Of a stretch of DNA of 64,000 nucleotides, positions 30,533 through 41,675 are shown piece after piece (positions within the stretch are counted from its first letter, which is position 1; every line of letters starts with the position of its first letter). The stretch is from Tridacna crocea (lineage: Eukaryota > Mollusca > Bivalvia > Cardiida > Cardiidae). The notes under the pieces were generated by a model that saw nothing but the letters and a program-made list of their open reading frames with translations, was not told where the DNA came from and searched no databases. The position numbers and the translations under genes were made by a program. Where the stretch lies: positions 37,914,619-37,978,618 of the forward strand of contig OX031071.1 of NCBI GenBank assembly GCA_943736015.1, given 5' to 3'.

Positions 30533-30995
30533 CAACTCTTACTGTTGTACTCAACCATTCTGCATTCTGTGACAAAGACCTGTTTGGTGGCAAGGAGCTG
30601 GTGGGGGTATGATCACGTTGAGTGATAGCTCTAGTTTATTTTAAATTTGTAAACTTGTTAAATTTGTAAAAGTTGTAGACTTTTTTTGAAAAGTTTCTGT
30701 GTATTGTGCTGCTGTATTAGAATTTAATCTGTTGATTTTTAAAAGCACTGACGGAGAAGATGTACAGAAATGATAGTCATATTAAATCGCAGAGAAGAAT
30801 GTGTCGTGGGTAATGGAGCCGTTGCTCATTATGAGTGATGCCTACTTTTCCTTAAATGTTTTCCAGGACAATAGTTACTGATACATCTTTGTGTTGGACT
30901 TTATTTATTTGTTGATTTAATCTAAATTTAATAAAAAAGATTGAAAAAATGTTTCAGATGAGTTAGATAAGGATTGTAAAAGAAAAAAAAAAGGC
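30533..30995. other. Unassigned, possible transcript end
   Basis: TTTTCCAG near 30868 followed by about 60 bp and AATAAA near 30929 is compatible with a terminal untranslated exon on the plus strand. There is no coding evidence. Confidence 0.2.
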
Positions 30996-30999
30996 TTAA

Positions 31000-31550
31000 A
31001 GGTGGCCCTTCAGAATTAGGGACGAAAAGTTTACAAAAATATAAAAATATCATGTTTAAGCTCCCAAAGCCTTATAATCGTCATTCATATTACCCCAGTA
31101 GTCGAAAAACATCCGACAACACGAGAAATTAGAGATTTACTACGACCAAGGTCACATCGACGGGAAGCACGTTCTGTTTTTACATGGACAACTCGCTTAT
31201 TTACATACTGCAAATATACAGATGAAGCTTCAAACATAGCATCCGAAGAAGATATTATGAAAAATGATTACATGTTTGTTATGTAATGGAATTTAAGCAT
31301 CATTAGTCACGTGCTAGTCACTTAACATTCCCACAATGCATTTTTCTTTTTTTGGCGCGAAATCTAAAAATAGGTTAAGAGGCTATGTAGCCTTTTAAGG
31401 GAATACCATCAAAAAAAAAATTTTTTTTGGTAATTTTATGATTCTTAATTATTGATGATTTGTATTGTTTTGTCATATAAATTTTAGTTATATATATATT
31501 TTTTGATTTGGTGTGATGTGAACATTCTAAGTACCCACCTTTAACCTCTG
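31000..31550 (+). mobile_element. TTAA-flanked 540-bp element (AGGTGG family), copy 1
   Basis: The ends AGGTGGCCCTTCAGAATT and (complement) AGGTGGGTACTTAGAATG are imperfect inverted repeats, flanked by TTAA at 30996-30999 and 31551-31554. Internal landmarks are AATTAGAGATTTACTACG and GGCTATGTAGCCTTTTAAGG. No transposase. The right TTAA is also the left TTAA of the palindromic MITE at 31551. Confidence 0.85.
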
Positions 31551-31757
31551 TGCCACACAATTCCGAGTTTCAACACATCTTTCGAGAACATTGTGAGAAG
31601 AAGAGAACATGCTGATAACAGTATTTTCTCCTTTTGTCCACAATCTTTCCTTCTCAAGCAAAGAAAATGTCCTTCATTTTAGCCACAGAAATGTTCATCT
31701 GCAAATGTTTTCAACTTGTATGGGTCTAAAGTTTTGTCATGTGGGAAAAACGGTTAA
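31551..31757 (+). mobile_element. Palindromic TTAA MITE sharing a TTAA with its neighbour
   Basis: TTAACCTCTGTGCCACACAA to GTGGGAAAAACGGTTAA. Decayed hairpin (GAAGAGAACATGCTG). Its left TTAA is the right target duplication of the AGGTGG element. Confidence 0.7.
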
Positions 31758-31900
31758 CAAATCATGTGTATATACCTGTGTTATTTATGAATAATAGCCA
31801 CACCCATTTATGTATTTTTGTTTTTTCGTTTAGCACAAGAGAGAAATAAGAGAAGACTTTAATTTGTATAGTTATAGTTACTAGAAAGAGAAGATATGAC

Positions 31901-32129
31901 TTAACTCATTATCAAACAACAAAGTTTTAGGCTTGTTCAAATTGAAAGTATTTGCAGTTGACAAAATGAAAGTTCTGTTACTTTGAAATTTGTTTTGTGA
32001 AGGGTAGAAAACATAGTGGAAAAAGGAGAAAATGCTGCTTACCAGCATTTTGTCCTTTTCTCACAAAATTTTCTAGATGCTTCTTTTTAAGGGTTGTCAA
32101 AAGTAACATTTGTGTGGTAATGGGATAAA
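31901..32129 (-). mobile_element. Palindromic TTAA MITE
   Basis: TTAACTCATTATCAAACAAC to GTGTGGTAATGGGATAAA. Hairpin arms AAAAGGAGAAAATGCTGCTT and its complement with minor changes. Confidence 0.75.
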
Positions 32130-32145
32130 AGTAATGATAGTAATA

Positions 32146-33087
32146 GTGTCTGTCAAGGAAAAACAATTTAAAAACTCTTGTTGCCATGGCGACAAAACTG
32201 AAAAATATTGAGAATCTTTGAAAATCCTCTTGCCAGAAATGATAAGTACTAAGGCTACCCAATTTAGCATGTAGCTTTATCTAGTGGACCTCTACCAAGT
32301 TCCTTCAAATGATAGGCCTGGGGTCAAAATTGGCATCACCCTGGGAGTCACAAGTTTTATATGGGCTTATATAGGGAAAAATCCCTATGGTACCTAGCCA
32401 TAGGGCTTAGGGCCACCAAACGGCATGTATCTTTATCAAGTCGGTATCTACCAAGAATGCCCAAAGTAATAGCTCTGAACTCAAATTGTGCATGGCCCCG
32501 GGGGGTCACAATTTTAAGATGGGCTTATATAGGAAAAACTTTAAAAATCTTCTATTACGTAGCAATAAGGCCTAGAGCTACCAAATCTGGCATGTAGCTT
32601 TATCTAGCAGGTGAGGTCAAATTTGGCCCCACCCCAGGGGGTCACAAGTTTAACACGGGCTTATATTGAGAAAACTTTAAAGAGCTCCTTTTACCTATCC
32701 ATAAGTCCTAGGACCACCAAATTTTGCATGTAGCTTTAGCTAGTGGGCCTCTACCAAGAGGGCCTAAATGAAAGTATTGGGGTTAAGTTTGTCCCGCCAG
32801 CAGGGCCTTTTATTGAGAAACCTTTGAAGATCTTGTTTATAACTACACATTCTAGACCAGTATTATTTGATATGGACCTTTATCCTGAGGACCTCCGACA
32901 GGATTCAAGTAACTATAGTTTTATGGTAAAAAATAGCTTTGCCTGGGGGTCATAACTCTCTCAAATTTTATAGAAAAAATTCAGTATGTCTTCAAATTTG
33001 AAACAAATTGGTCAAAAATTGTAATGTTTTGTTTGTTATTACTTATTAGCCAGTGGAGCAATGCAGGGCCATCGTGGCCCTCTTGTT
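32146..33087 (-). mobile_element. Helitron-like tandem-core element, family c, copy 2
   Basis: Same units as 28150-29275 (AGCATGTAGCTTTATCTAGT) with right terminus GCAGGGCCATCGTGGCCCTC plus TTGTT. The left hairpin end is missing here too. Confidence 0.6.
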
Positions 33088-33149
33088 ATTTTACTAATAT
33101 ATATTTCTTTCAATAACAATGTCTATCTATGAAATTAAACTTTCAAAAA

Positions 33150-33369
33150 GAAGTCTTAATGACAACTTTGGAATTAATTGCAAAAAAGATAAAGAGGCAT
33201 GTCAAAAAGGAGTAAATGCTGTTACCAGCATTTTCTCCTTTTTCCTTAATGTTTTCTACCTTACGAATTTCCAAAATTCAGGCTACATGTAACTTTTAAT
33301 TTGTCATCTGCAAATGTTTTCAGTGTGAGCAAGGCTAAGATTTTGTCTTTTAGTAAAGAGATAATTTAA
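33150..33369 (+). mobile_element. Palindromic TTAA MITE, left end decayed
   Basis: Central hairpin AAAAAGGAGTAAATGCTGTT with CAGCATTTTCTCCTTTTTC. The right half ends TTTAGTAAAGAGATAATTTAA. Confidence 0.6.
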
Positions 33370-33442
33370 CAAAACAAATCAATACAATTATGTAGTATCC
33401 ATGTAAGATATTGATCTAATTACACTTGCATTATCGTTTTGC

Positions 33443-36400
33443 ATTACCTGAGCACGAATTGCTCAAGGTGAGCTTTTGAGATCGCCCAATGTCCGTTGTG
33501 CACCGCCCACAATTTCTTTAAACGTCTTCTCCACCTTAGCTGCTGGACCAGTCTTGATGACACTTGGCACGGATGTTCCTTGGGTGAAACGCTTCCAAAG
33601 TTGTTCAATAGATTTAATTCAACCCGTAACTCCGGTTGCTATGGCAACCAAAAGGAAAAAAAAAACAAAATATTTAAAAATCTTATTTTCTAAAGCTAGA
33701 AGGCGAAGAGCTTTGATATTTGGAATGAAGCATCCTAGTGGACCTCTACCAAAACTGTTTATATGATGCCCCTGAGGTCAAAACTGGCCCCGCCCCTGGA
33801 GTCACAAGTTCGAAACATAGGAACAAAGATGGAAAACCTAAAAAAAAATTCTCTGAAACTGGAAGGCTTAGAGCTTTGATATTTTGTATGTAGCATCTTC
33901 TAATGGACCTCTACTAAGTTTGTTCATTCGATGCCCCTGGGATCCAAACTGGCCCCGTCCCGGGAGACACAAGTTTGAACATAGGAACAAAAATGAAAAC
34001 TTTAAAATTCTTCTTTGAAACTAGAAGTTGTAGGGCTTTGATATTTGGTATGTAGCACCTCCTAGTAGACCTCTACAAAATGTGTTTATATGATGTCCCT
34101 GGGGTCAGAACTGGCCCAGCCCCGGGGGTCATAATTTCTAAATACTGGAACAAAAAAGAAAAACCTCAAAATTCTTCTTGTCTGAAACTAAAAAGAGTAG
34201 TGCTTTTATATTTTTTCATACTTGGTATTTAGCATCTCCTAGTATACCTCTACCAAGTTCGTTCATACAATGCTCCTAGGGTCTAAACTGGCCCCACCCC
34301 AGGAGTCATAAATTTGAATATGGGAACAAGAAAGGAACACTTTTAAAATTCTTCTTCTGTGAAACTAGATGGTGTAGAGCTTTGATATTTAGTATGTAGC
34401 ATCTCCTACTTGACTTTTCCCAAATTTATTCATAAGATGCCCCTGGGGTCAAAACTCGCCCCACTCTGGGGCGGTCACAAGTTCAAACACAGGAACTTAG
34501 AAGGAGAACTTTGAAATCCTTCTTCTCTGAAACTAGACCGCGTAGAGCCTTAAAATTTGGTATGAAGCATCTCCTAGTGGACCTATACAGAGATTGCTCA
34601 TATGATGCCCCTGGGGTGAAAACTGGCCCCGCCCCGGAGGTCACAAGTTCGAAACATAGGAACTTAAAAAAACTTTAAAATTCTTCCCTGAAACAAGAAG
34701 GCATAGAGCTTTGATATTTGGTATGTAGTGTCTCCTAGTGGACCTCTACCAAGTTTGTTCATATGATGCCCCAGGGGTCAAAACTGGCCCTGCCCCGGGG
34801 GTCACAAGTTCAAAACATAGAAACAAAGAAGGAAATCTTCGATTTTTTTCTTCTCTGAAACTAAACGGCACAGAGCTTTGATATTTTATAAGTTGCATCA
34901 CCTAGTGGACCTTTACCAAGTTTGTTTATATGATGCTCCCAGGGTCAAAACTGGCCCCGCATCAGAGGTCAAAAGTTCGAAACATAGGAACTTAAAAGGA
35001 AAACTTTAAAATTCTTCTCTGGAACAAGAAGGCAATGAGCTTTGAAATTTGGTATGTAGTGTTCATATGATGCTCCTGGGGTCAATACTGGCCCCGCACC
35101 AGAGGTCACAAGTTCGAAACATAGGAACTTAAAAGGAAAACTTTAAAATTCTTCTCTGAAACAAGAAGGCATAGAGCTGTGCTATTTGGTATGTAATGTC
35201 TCCCAGTGGACCTCTACCTAGTTTGTTCATATGATGCCTTGGGATCTAAACTGGCCCCGCCCCGGGGATCACAATTTGAATATGGGAACAAAAAAGGAAA
35301 ACTTTAATTTTTTTTTCTGAAACTAGAAGGCGTAGACCTTTGATAGTTTGTATGTTGCATCTCCTGGTGGACCTCTACCACGTTTGTTCATTTGATGCAC
35401 CTTGAGCCACAACTGGCCCCGCCTCGGGGGTGGGGGGGGGTCACAAATTCAAACAAAGAAACAAAGTAGGAAAACTTTTATTTTTTTTTCTGAAGCTGGA
35501 AAGCATAGCTTTGATATTTGGTATGTTGTGAAGTTTCTAAATTTGATTGGCCACATCAGCACAACATGTTTAGTGAGTTCAAAATTGGGTCTGAAACTAG
35601 GTCACCAGGTTAATTAAAAGAAATACCTTTTGGGCACTCTAGAGGCCATATGTTTTGCTCAATTAACTTGAAAATTGGTCTCAGTATTTCTCTTGATAGA
35701 CTCTCACCGGATTCTGAATTTGTGTCAACTGGGACCATAAGCTGGGTCACTAGGACAAATTGAAGAAATTTAAATCTAGAGCACTCTAGAGGCCACAATA
35801 TGTTCTTTTGACTTAAGATATTTGTCTTGATGTAATCTAACATGAGTTCAAAATTTGGTCTCCTGAGTTCATAATATAGGTCACTAGGTCAAATGAAAGA
35901 AATACCTTTCGCACTTTAGTGGCCACGTTTCTTACCCAACTGACTTGAAAATTGGTCAGGATGTTTGTCTTTATAAAATAAATGTAAAATTGGGTCACCT
36001 GCGGTCATAAACTAGGTCACAAAGTCAAATTAGATAAATACCTTGTGGGCACTTTAGATGCCACATTTTTCGCTCAAATGACCATACATTTGTTCAGAAT
36101 GTTTGTCTGGATGAAATCTGATATGAGTTTGGATTTGGCTCAAGTAGGGTAATAAACTAGGTTACTATGTAAAATGAAAGAAAAATCTTGTGGGCACTCT
36201 AGAGGCCACATTGTTTGCTCAATTAATATTGAAAATTGGTAAGAGTTTTGGTCTTGATAAAATTTCACAAGAGTTTGAATTTGGGTTAACTGTGGTCTTA
36301 AACAGTTAGCAGGTCAATTTAAAGAAATATCTCTGTGTACTCTTGGGGCCATATTTATTGTTCATTTGATTTAAGAATTAAGTGAAATATTTGTCTTAAT

Positions 36401-36941
36401 GAAATATGAAATTAGTTAAAAAAATGGGTGACCTAGGGCCATATTTTAGATCACGTGGTCAAATTAAAGAAATACCTTTACCAAACGACAAAGTTATAGA
36501 CTGGTCCAAATTGTAAGCATTTGCAGACAACAAAATAACTGTGACTGAAAAATATTAATTTGGTAACCAGCATTTTCTCCTTTCCCGCAATGTTTTCAAA
36601 AGGCTTCTTTCTCTGGATCGTTAAACGTCGCGATTGTGTGGTAAAGGCCGCTTTTAACGTGGGGTCATACTGTAGGTCACCAGGTCCAATTAAAGAAATA
36701 CCTTTTGGGCACTTTACGTGTAAATGACACATTTATTGCTCAATTAACTTGAAAATTGTCCAGAATGTTTTTCTTGATAAATTTTTCATGAGTTCTAAAT
36801 TGGAACACCCATGCTGATAAAGTACACTTTTGATGCCACATTTTAAGCTTAGTTGATCAGACAATTGAATTATGCACGTGGAGTGAAATGTTGCTTATTG
36901 ACTCAGGTGAGCTATCCAGGGGCCACCATAACCCTCTTGTT
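33443..36941 (-). mobile_element. Composite Helitron-like element: family-b core followed by family-e core
   Basis: The left end is the decayed hairpin terminus (ACCTGAGCACGAATTGCTCA). From about 33690 to 35530 there are about eleven family-b units (AGAGCTTTGATATTTGGTAT, GGGGTCAAAACTGGCCCC). From about 35530 to 36900 the core changes to family-e units (TTTTGGGCACTCTAGAGGCC, CTTGAAAATTGGTC). The right terminus is TATCCAGGGGCCACCATAAC plus CCTCTTGTT. It is either a genuine element with two core types or two truncated elements joined. A palindromic MITE interrupts at 36475-36648. No coding sequence. Confidence 0.6.
36475..36648 (-). mobile_element. Palindromic MITE nested in family-e units
   Basis: CCTTTACCAAACGACAAAGT to GATTGTGTGGTAAAGG, with one hairpin arm largely deleted (GGTAACCAGCATTTTCTCCT remains). 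Confidence 0.7.
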
Positions 36942-37013
36942 TGTATTGTAAAATTGCCGTCAATAAACAATAACAATACAAATACTTGTTTTTATTGTTG
37001 TAAAATTGTCGTC

Positions 37014-37281
37014 AGGCCAGCCCGGGTGGCTCAATGGTGAGCGTGTCGGACTCATGACTTGGTGGTTGTAAGTTCGATATCCGGTTGAGGTGACCTTTCT
37101 TTCTTTTCGCCTCTCACCTCTGCTGAAGCATGTGAGAAAAGTAGTCGGTGGCTTTGGAAAGAAAGTTGTGTTAGTACCAGTGTAAAAAAGCAAGGAAACA
37201 CATTTGCGTCACCGACCCCAGGATATGACCCTATCTGTTAAAGTGGCATTACCGGTAAACCCCATTACAACCAACCAACCA
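37014..37281 (+). mobile_element. tRNA-derived SINE, copy 2, with perfect 12-bp target duplication
   Basis: The head AGCCCGGGTGGCTCAATGGT with GTAAGTTCGATATCCGG (box B, mutated) and the tail CATTACAACCAACCAACC match the SINE at 5001-5277. AAAATTGTCGTC flanks it on both sides (37002-37013 and 37282-37293) without mismatch. Confidence 0.9.
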
Positions 37282-37481
37282 AAAATTGTCGTCCCAAAAT
37301 CTTGAGGACCACCTTTATGTAACACTTTTTGTTTTGAAAAATAGTCCGGTTGCGTACCCAGAATGCCAAAATCAGATTTGTATTTGAAGTTTGTCATCTA
37401 GTAGGAGATAATATCACGCAGCATGATAATTGTACACTTTCATGGAATATTTCTTCACCGGAAATCTATAAACCTTCTCTC

Positions 37482-37706
37482 AATTCATTTTAGCAAACAA
37501 CAATATTTTAGGTTTGTCCAAATTGAAAGCATTTTTAGACAACAAAATAAAATGCCCTGAAAAATTGAAATTTGTTTTGTGAAGGGTAGAAAACATTGCG
37601 GGAAAAAGAATCAGCATTTTCTCCTTTTCCCACAATGTTTTTCTAACGACTTCAAAGTTCTTTCTCAGGGTCGTCAAAAGCAGGGAACTGTCTGGTAATG
37701 GGTTAA
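37482..37706 (-). mobile_element. Palindromic TTAA MITE
   Basis: Ends near AGCAAACAACAATATTTTAG and TCTGGTAATGGGTTAA. One hairpin arm is shortened (GGGAAAAAGAATCAGCATTT). Confidence 0.75.
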
Positions 37707-37950
37707 AAAAAAGAAAACAGGCATCACAAGTTTCTATCGAAATCTTAGTAAATATAGTAATGTTGGCAAACGGTTTGTACACTCAGTTGTCAACGTGATT
37801 TATCAACTAATTGGCAGTTTTCACCGACAGATTGATAGATGTGAATAAGTCGCTGTTAATCTCGTTGTTAATCTATTTACATGGGCACCGCCATGTTTAA
37901 GATCATGTGACTGGTAGCTCAAAATGGTTTATCGATAGTCTGTAAAGTGT

Positions 37951-38180
37951 TTAACCCTTTACCACACAATGACGACTTTTAATGACCCTGAGGAATAAGC
38001 CTTTTGAAAACCTTGTGGATAAAGGAGAACATTCTGGTAACTAGTATTTTCTCCTTTTCCCACAAGGTTTTCTACCCTATCAAAGAAAAATTTAGTCATT
38101 TTAGCCACTATGAAATTGATGCCTACAAAATGTTTTCAATCTGGATAGGTCTAAAAGTTTGCTGTGTGGTAACGTGTTAA
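37951..38180 (+). mobile_element. Palindromic TTAA MITE, both termini intact
   Basis: TTAACCCTTTACCACACAAT at the left and TGTGTGGTAACGTGTTAA at the right. Hairpin AAAGGAGAACATTCTGGTAA with its complement. Confidence 0.88.
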
Positions 38181-38344
38181 TGCCTTTTTCAACACTATTT
38201 CAGTTATATCACGACAGCTTGTGCGCCATGCTTTCTTGGAGTTTCTTTTTATTTACTCCACACATTATTCTTACAAAACCAATGGCGGCCTAGTTTAAAA
38301 CGGAAACCACACTAAAAGGGCACTCGTCACAACTTAGGCGATTT

Positions 38345-38549
38345 CATATCAAAATCAAAATTTTAGAACTGTCCAAATTAAAAGCATTTGCAGACGACCA
38401 TTTCGTGGGGGCTCAATTGGTGCAATTTTGCTTTGATAGGATATACAACTTAGTGGGAAAAGGAGAAAAATGCTAGTTGCCAGCATTTTCTCCTTTTCTC
38501 ACAATGTTTTCAAAAGGCTTCTTCCTCACCTTCTGTGGTAAAGTGTTAA
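38345..38549 (-). mobile_element. Palindromic TTAA MITE
   Basis: Left part CAAAATTTTAGAACTGTCCA, hairpin GGGAAAAGGAGAAAAATGCT with its complement, right terminus CTGTGGTAAAGTGTTAA. Confidence 0.75.
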
Positions 38550-38571
38550 GCTTTCAAAGATCTTTTGTTGG

Positions 38572-38692
38572 ACCTACATTTTCTCCTTTTTCCCCACTGT
38601 TTTCTACCCTTTCCAGACAAATGTTTACTTTATGAGCAACAAATACTTTCAATTTGGACTGGTCTAAAATTTGTTGTCTGGTAAGGAAGTAA
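38572..38692 (+). mobile_element. Palindromic MITE, right-half fragment
   Basis: CCCACTGTTTTCTACCCTTT, CTTTCAATTTGGACTGGTCT and TTGTCTGGTAAGGAAG match the right half only. Confidence 0.6.
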
Positions 38693-38970
38693 GGTAAATT
38701 TATGAACACAAGACAGATGAATGCCTCTTACGTGATAAAAAAAATCGAACTTAATCGTAACTATGTATCAACTTGTATTATTTCATGCTTTTGCGGTAGG
38801 ATATCGAGAAATATCGGTGAAGATATTTTGCAATATCCCATGGGTAGGACCAGTGAAAATACCGATTTTTAACTTCAAATTACCAAGGTAAAATGCGTGT
38901 GACTTCACAACCAGATGGAAATATGATGTCATTTACCTTACATTTCTCGCGATTGACGTAATATATTTAA

Positions 38971-39141
38971 GAAATAATCTTCTTTCTACCATGGTATATC
39001 GTTCAATAAACCACAGTTGTGAGTTATGAGGCACAATAAATAATCCACGAGGGCGATAGCCCGAGTGGGTTATTCATTGTGCCTCATAACTCACAACGTG
39101 GTTTATTGAACGATAAACCACGATAGAAAGAAGATTATTTC
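38971..39141. repeat. Long near-perfect palindrome
   Basis: The left arm starts GAAATAATCTTCTTTCTACC and the right arm ends TAGAAAGAAGATTATTTC. The middle arms include TTGTGAGTTATGAGGCACAA and its exact complement TTGTGCCTCATAACTCACAA. The tip is GGGCGATAGCCC. This is a foldback element of about 171 bp. Confidence 0.85.
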
Positions 39142-39242
39142 GATTCTAACGTGGCTAATTCTCAGTGAAAGGAAAACAAGTTCAAACTTAGAGTGAAAAC
39201 GCGGATGAAGATGATGTTCCATTGAATAACTCACTCATTGAA

Positions 39243-39270
39243 TGACGTCACTCGATATAGGATGACGTCA
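39243..39270. promoter_or_regulatory. Two consensus CRE-type palindromes 20 bp apart
   Basis: TGACGTCA occurs at 39243-39250 and again at 39263-39270, each followed by CTC. This is the consensus CREB/ATF site. There is no adjacent gene, so a regulatory role is inference. Confidence 0.35.
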
Positions 39271-39559
39271 CTCTACATGGATTGTCGCAGATTTTACCAC
39301 GTTTTCCTTGCACTGTGTTTATAGAGCCAAAGTCGCGTGTTATGTTAGAATAATACGTTTCTATACAGAGGGGATACACCTCAGGGAATAACTGAAAAGA
39401 ACTGTACTAGATTTTGATAAAGTTCCTCCGAGAAAGGGTTTAAAGCATGAAATAAATATAATTTTTGTTGTGTTTTTTTTTCAGTGAAAGTTTGAAATGA
39501 TTTTCGATCTTTCACAAAAAACCCCCCCAAATATCCTCTATATTCTGTCAGAATGACTC

Positions 39560-39665
39560 ATCAATCCTTGAAAAGAAATTGGCCGAGCCAGGAATCAACC
39601 CAAACCTCCTGTTCTCAAATCCTGCACGCTACCAACGGAGCTACTGGTGCTCAGCTAAGTTTGTA
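39560..39665 (-). repeat. tRNA-like SINE head
   Basis: On the minus strand GAGCACCAGTAGCTCCGTTG (box A region) and GAGGTTTGGGTTGATTCCTG (box B region, mutated). Not an intact tRNA. Confidence 0.45.
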
Positions 39666-39756
39666 ATGGAGAATCTCGTTTCTTTATCAATTTTAAAAGA
39701 TCTAATACTCATTTGGTAATTAAAATGACTAATTGCTCATAACAACAACTTGGTTT

Positions 39757-40660
39757 TTGTGGTATTGTCGAAGACAATACCACAATGAGTTCAAGATTGA
39801 ATTTTGATAACCATGTATCTTATTTTGTACCGTGAATCTAAAACTCCATCGCGTTTAGGTACACAGCAGTAGAAAGAGATTTGTTTGTAGCTTGAAAATG
39901 CTTCAAACGCTTTGGAATATCATTACTACGTTCTCTCTCCTAACCACATACAAACAGACAAAGCAATGATTACATGCTCTTTTATCGCAAAAAAAGCCAG
40001 ACGGGCTGAAAAGCGTAATTTCAAATGTAATAACTCAGCCCTTTTCAAAAAAAAGTCGGTCGTCAATGACACTGATAAATTAATCAACCTCCGAAAGGTT
40101 CCGGGCTTTAGGTGGCAATAATATAAAACTTGGCATAAAGTAGTTCAATTTAAATACATGAATATTGCCATTTTCTTCATAATTTGCAGCTATCTAGGAC
40201 GACATTTCAATTTAAATCTTGATTTGCAGATCTTCTATATGATACATATTTCTACATATGCCAGCGTATCCATTTTGTCATAGCGTACCCAAACTCTTTA
40301 GAGTCTATACCGAGACAGCGTACCCAAACTTTGTAGAGTTTTAGTTCAACTATTTTGTGCAAAACCGAAGGAAATAAACCCAGTTAAACTCATTTTTTCT
40401 CAGGCAAATGACTTTTACGGTGTCACTCAAATATGTAATTTGAAATGGCATATTAAAATACATTGGGCGAGGCTATCGATCGTTGAGATAATTATTTTTG
40501 ATTGAAACTAGCTTCTCGCGAAATGATACAAATTTGCCAACTGACCTTGGGCTTTTTCGTTCCAAAACCAATTCGTTCCATGGCTTGTTGCTCCTATGAT
40601 TGCACGTTACTCCATTTGATTGCTCATGAATATTTATAGATCGAGGTAATAGACCATTTG
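39757..40660 (+). repeat. Dispersed paired repeat, copy 2, interrupted
   Basis: Left part 39757-39828 and right part 40351-40660 together align to 15590-15975. The hairpin GTGGTATTGTC-GAA-GACAATACCAC is perfect here (39769-39793). The 522-bp element lies between the parts. Confidence 0.75.
39829..40350. mobile_element. 522-bp TIR element with 8-bp target duplication
   Basis: TATTTTGT flanks it at 39821-39828 and 40351-40358. The empty site is in the 15590-15975 copy (CTTATTTTGTGCAAAGCC). The termini TGAATCTAAAACTCC...GTTTAGGTAC and (complement) TGAACTAAAACTCTA...GTTTGGGTAC are imperfect inverted repeats. An 8-bp duplication fits hAT or P-type elements. The ends do not match canonical hAT CAGGG. 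No transposase; a 69-codon open frame inside is not recognised. Confidence 0.8.
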
Positions 40661-41130
40661 CCAAATACCGTTACTGACGCGTCACCACGAGTTACTTCCC
40701 TTTCCACCCGACAATTTTTCACAATCCCCGAATAGTGAAAGTGTCATATTTTTTAAATGGATTACACACGAAACGCGATAAATAAACAACCTAAAACGGC
40801 CGTGCCGTAAGTTTCATCAATTATCTCTTTCGAAGACACACACAAAAAAGTACTGTTGTTTTATCAATTTTTCGGTAGATTTCAGAGAGTAAAGCGGTAT
40901 CATTTATAAGCGCTGTCTCCTGCCGGGCGTGTTGATAGAGCTTTTTGTATGCAGAATGCATTAACTCTTTGGCTACCAAGTGCGACTCAATAACCTTTTG
41001 CAGACAATATAGATTCAGATCACACCAGGAAGAACGTGCAGTCTGATCCTAGATCTACACTATCCGATACGGAGATATTTTTCCTTGAGATATTCCTTTG
41101 AAATAACTTTTGAGGTTTTACTATTGGCTT
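40661..41130. other. Unassigned, with one palindrome
   Basis: Contains the GATCAGACTGCAC-type palindrome at 41008-41066 (GTGCAGTCTGATCCTAGATC on the right arm). No gene supported. Confidence 0.3.
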
Positions 41131-41134
41131 TTAA

Positions 41135-41671
41135 AGGTGGCCTTCAGATTTTGGGACGAAAATTTTACAAAAGTGCAAAAAAATCATCCTTATACTCCCA
41201 AAGCCTTTTAATTTTCATTCATAAAATCCCAGTAGTCGAAAACCGTCCGACAACACGAGAAATTAGAGATTTACTACGGCCCAGGTTGAAACCAACGGGA
41301 GCCACATTCTATTTTTAGATGACCAATTCGCTCATTTACTTACAGGAATACAGAGAAAAAGCTTCAAACCTAGCGTCCAAAGAAGACATTATGGAAAATA
41401 ATTATTACGTTTGTTATGAGAGGGAATTTAAGCGTTATGAGTCACGTGCCAGTCACTTGACATTCCCACAATGCTTTATTGATTTTTGGCGCGAAATCTA
41501 AAAATAGCTTAAGAGGCTACGTAGCCTTTTAAGGGAATACCATCAAAAAATTTTTTTTTTGTAATTTTATGAATCTTAATTATTGATGATTTGTATTAGT
41601 TTTTCATATGAATTTCAGTGATATATATATTTTTTAATTTGGTGAGATGTAAAAATTCTAAATACCCACCT
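41135..41671 (+). mobile_element. TTAA-flanked 540-bp element (AGGTGG family), copy 2
   Basis: 537 bp, TTAA at 41131-41134 and 41672-41675, ends AGGTGGCCTTCAGATTTT and (complement) AGGTGGGTATTTAGAATT. Closely similar to 31000-31550 and 53522-54058. The GGCTACGTAGCC palindrome lies near 41514-41525. Open frames of 77 and 60 codons inside recur in pieces in the other copies but are not a known protein. Confidence 0.88.
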
Positions 41672-41675
41672 TTAA

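Larger units (their letters stand above)
38780..39500 (+). repeat. Dispersed repeat with a 171-bp palindrome, long copy
   Basis: Parts recur at 47335-47425 (GGTATTCATGC... ATACCGATTTTTA region) and 49725-49925 (AGGTAAAATGCGxxTGACT, ATATGACGTCATTTACC, GATTTTGATAAAGTT). The 49725 copy lacks the palindrome and the following 180 bp, so this copy is either the fuller version or carries insertions. No coding frame. Confidence 0.55.
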
